Assembly: GCF_034931405.1 (NCBI RefSeq) | Contig: NZ_JAYGHA010000009.1 | Coordinates: 62,001-126,000 of the forward strand | Origin: RDYJ01 sp034931405 | GTDB taxonomy: Bacteria > Cyanobacteriota > Cyanobacteriia > Cyanobacteriales > Nostocaceae | Direction of reading: 5' to 3' | DNA length: 64,000 nt | Shown: positions 62,357 to 64,000 of the stretch, in pieces | How the letters are laid out: every line of letters starts with the position of its first letter | Numbering within the stretch: the first letter of the stretch is position 1 | Made by a program: the position numbers and the translations under genes | Notes under the pieces: model-generated | Seen by the model: the letters and a program-made list of their open reading frames with translations, nothing else | What the model was told of the DNA's origin: nothing | The model's database searches: none

Positions 62357-64000
62357 CTAATGACTAGTTTGAGTTAGTGTTTTTGGCTTGCGGTTAACTA
62401 CTTGGTCGCGTAATCGTGGCTTACCTGTGGAAATGGCATAATTGGTCACTAACAAGTTTAACCACAATCCTGGATAGCGGGTTTCTAGCCAAGTTTGGTT
62501 GGATTTGAGGAATTGGGGAAACCATTTACCTAGTAAAGCACTGACTAAGGCATGACAACCAAAGTTGAAGTAATTACCTAACCACCTGACTAAATCCCTG
62601 AATCCAGCTAGTTGCCAAATCCAGATTAATAAGGCGGGATTTTTTCTCGCTGCTTTGAGGGCTAATCGGTTAAAAGTTAACCAATCGCAGCGATCTTTAA
62701 TGAAATTATCTGCTACTTCTGGAGGTTCGTCTGCTAATAAGCCAAAGAAGGTATTGAGCATGGCATTAACCCGTTGGGGTGGGATAAATTTCCCTGTGGG
62801 GATCATCATCCCTTTAGAAAATAGCCATGTCACGGAAACGTTACTTTGATAGGCACGAATTTTATTTAAGTGTTGGAAGCTCAACAGGTCGTGTTTCAGG
62901 GCAGTATTTAAGAGATTGGTTAAACGTTCTAGGTTACGAACGAGAGAACCAAAACCAGTAAAAACAAGGGGAGATTGCAGAGAGGCAGCATCCCCAATGG
63001 TAATTAATCTATCAAAGGCAATGGTGCGATCGCTACTACTCACACTAAAATGTCCGGGAATATAGCCAAAGGTCGGTTTTTTCCACACCAGCTTGTCCAT
63101 ATCGCAGCGTCGATACTCTGGCAAAATTGTGAAAAAGTCTTCATACATCTCCAACAAAGAACCAGGATTTTTACTATTCACCTCATGGTAATGAAATAAA
63201 TAAATTGTTAGTTCTTCCCCAACCCCAGGAAATAACTCCCAAATCAACTGTCTACCTCTAGAACTATCTCCGTGACTGTAGAGAACATCTCCATACTGAG
63301 TATCCCAAACACCAGGCGCAAACCCTTGATCAATTACTGCTCCCACCGTCGGACAAACACTATCAAAGGCTCTACCGCCATTTAATTGCCAAGCAATCGG
63401 AGAAGCAGTACCCATTGCATCTATCAGTAATCTGCCACTGACTTGTTGCTCATTTTCAGTAGATAAACGCTTGACAGTAATAGTAACTTGTGTATTGCTT
63501 ATATCTGCTTGGATAAACTCTGTCTCATCCCAGATATCACCACCAGCAGCTTTGAGTTTTTCTCCGCATAATTGCAATAATTTATCTGAATCTAAAGCGA
63601 TATTTAGCACCGTTGGTGTGTGCAGAATTGGCGCTTTCAGGTAAGGGGGATTATTCGCATCAAAAAACTTATTAAAACCATCTTTATACTCTCTGGCAAT
63701 AATGCTTTCTAACTCAGCAGATGTGAGTAAACCCAAATTTATCAAAATTTGAATTTCATCACGAGAAATATTCCATTCCCGGTTCATGCGTCCAAAGGGC
63801 AATCTTTCGACCAGCAGGACTTTATAACCCAATTTGGCCATGACTGCGGCATGAATTGAGCCTAAAGCCCCACCAATGTAAATTAGGTCGTAGCTGTTGT
63901 TTGTTGTTTGTTCTCTGTGGGTTTCATAAAATACCACCTGACGGGGTTGCTGGGGATTTTTCACCCCTTCACGCCAACGTTGTTCCCACCAGTAAGCACG
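62357..64000 (-). CDS. CruA/CruP-type lycopene cyclase family flavoprotein (5' end missing)
   Basis: The frame stays open to the right edge; the GTG at 63964 may not be the true start, because upstream codons read YWWEQRWREG and look coding. An FAD-binding site IYIGGALGSIHAAVMAKLG is followed by FGRMNREWNISRDEIQ, typical of CruA/CruP proteins of cyanobacteria and plants. CruA cyclises lycopene; CruP is linked to limiting singlet oxygen and its enzymatic role is less clear. I favour CruP from memory, without a search. The C-terminal part (NFGCHALVSALLGKWFPQFL) is conserved. Confidence 0.82.
   Translation of the reverse strand, partial: RAYWWEQRWREGVKNPQQPRQVVFYETHREQTTNNSYDLIYIGGALGSIHAAVMAKLGYKVLLVERLPFGRMNREWNISRDEIQILINLGLLTSAELESIIAREYKDGFNKFFDANNPPYLKAPILHTPTVLNIALDSDKLLQLCGEKLKAAGGDIWDETEFIQADISNTQVTITVKRLSTENEQQVSGRLLIDAMGTASPIAWQLNGGRAFDSVCPTVGAVIDQGFAPGVWDTQYGDVLYSHGDSSRGRQLIWELFPGVGEELTIYLFHYHEVNSKNPGSLLEMYEDFFTILPEYRRCDMDKLVWKKPTFGYIPGHFSVSSSDRTIAFDRLITIGDAASLQSPLVFTGFGSLVRNLERLTNLLNTALKHDLLSFQHLNKIRAYQSNVSVTWLFSKGMMIPTGKFIPPQRVNAMLNTFFGLLADEPPEVADNFIKDRCDWLTFNRLALKAARKNPALLIWIWQLAGFRDLVRWLGNYFNFGCHALVSALLGKWFPQFLKSNQTWLETRYPGLWLNLLVTNYAISTGKPRLRDQVVNRKPKTLTQTSH

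Overview
The window is chromosomal DNA from a filamentous cyanobacterium, most likely a heterocyst-forming Nostocales (Anabaena/Dolichospermum/Nostoc group). Visible support: many copies of the HIP1 octamer GCGATCGC in and between genes, short tandem heptamer repeats of the GGGGACT/TTCCCTG kind, AT-rich spacers, and cyanobacterial gene families (Psb34, PAM68, LrtA-type hibernation factor, CruA/CruP-type flavoprotein, pentapeptide-repeat proteins, PedR-like LuxR regulator, PEP-CTERM protein). No tRNA, rRNA, CRISPR array, transposase or phage gene was found.

Layout. 1-5.5 kb: edge of a membrane protein, lipB, the hibernation factor with a long leader, PrxQ peroxiredoxin, an acyltransferase-like membrane protein and a secreted RNase T2. 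5.6-15.1 kb: a TRAP transporter locus (dctQ, dctM on +; dctP and an FAD oxidoreductase on -) split by a 5.3-kb block holding repeats and a 1441-residue NACHT NTPase with 17 near-identical 34-residue HEAT-like repeats. 15.3-20.4 kb: two related pentapeptide proteins, the ammonium transporter amt and a MITE. 20.4-30.3 kb: cyanophycinase-like peptidase, two small unknown genes, rpsO-PAM68, aroF, a lipoprotein/DUF1517/pentapeptide group, tyrA, a ROK kinase and a 2TM protein. 30.6-38.2 kb: kinase-WD40, TPR protein, 2OG-Fe dioxygenase, GAF-GGDEF protein, sfsA and a Uma2 nuclease. 38.5-44.3 kb: polysaccharide deacetylase plus GT-C glycosyltransferase, a wrecked HipA-like/HIRAN locus, fructokinase, a PedR-like regulator and psb34. 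44.5-54.7 kb: TPR protein, a fused two-domain peptide-type ABC ATPase, an active/inactive M16 peptidase pair, a peptidoglycan-binding protein and a GH57 enzyme. 54.9-64 kb: PEP-CTERM protein, a DUF318 permease with its TIGR03943 partner, an Ig-like/propeller protein, a coiled-coil protein and a CruA/CruP-family flavoprotein running off the window.

The window is rich in small non-autonomous repeats. Family A (about 123 bp, ends AGGACTTACGCAA) has three copies. Family B (about 97-111 bp, ends CTAGTAC) has two full copies and one partial. Family C is hidden under all three N-runs, which share the same flanks (TATAGGACTCATATTTGAA ... ATCCCTATA). A hairpin GATCCCCGACTTCT recurs five times. Some have altered genes: one family B copy supplies a stop codon, one family A copy sits between a 45-bp duplication of a gene's 3' end, and a 35-bp palindrome lies in frame inside a GGDEF domain.

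Best candidate for an unusual system: the NACHT-HEAT gene at 8407-12732, a bacterial NLR-like protein with an unrecognised N-terminal domain and a sensor-like repeat array showing recent, higher-order duplication. No computation was run; family calls rest on motifs read by eye.
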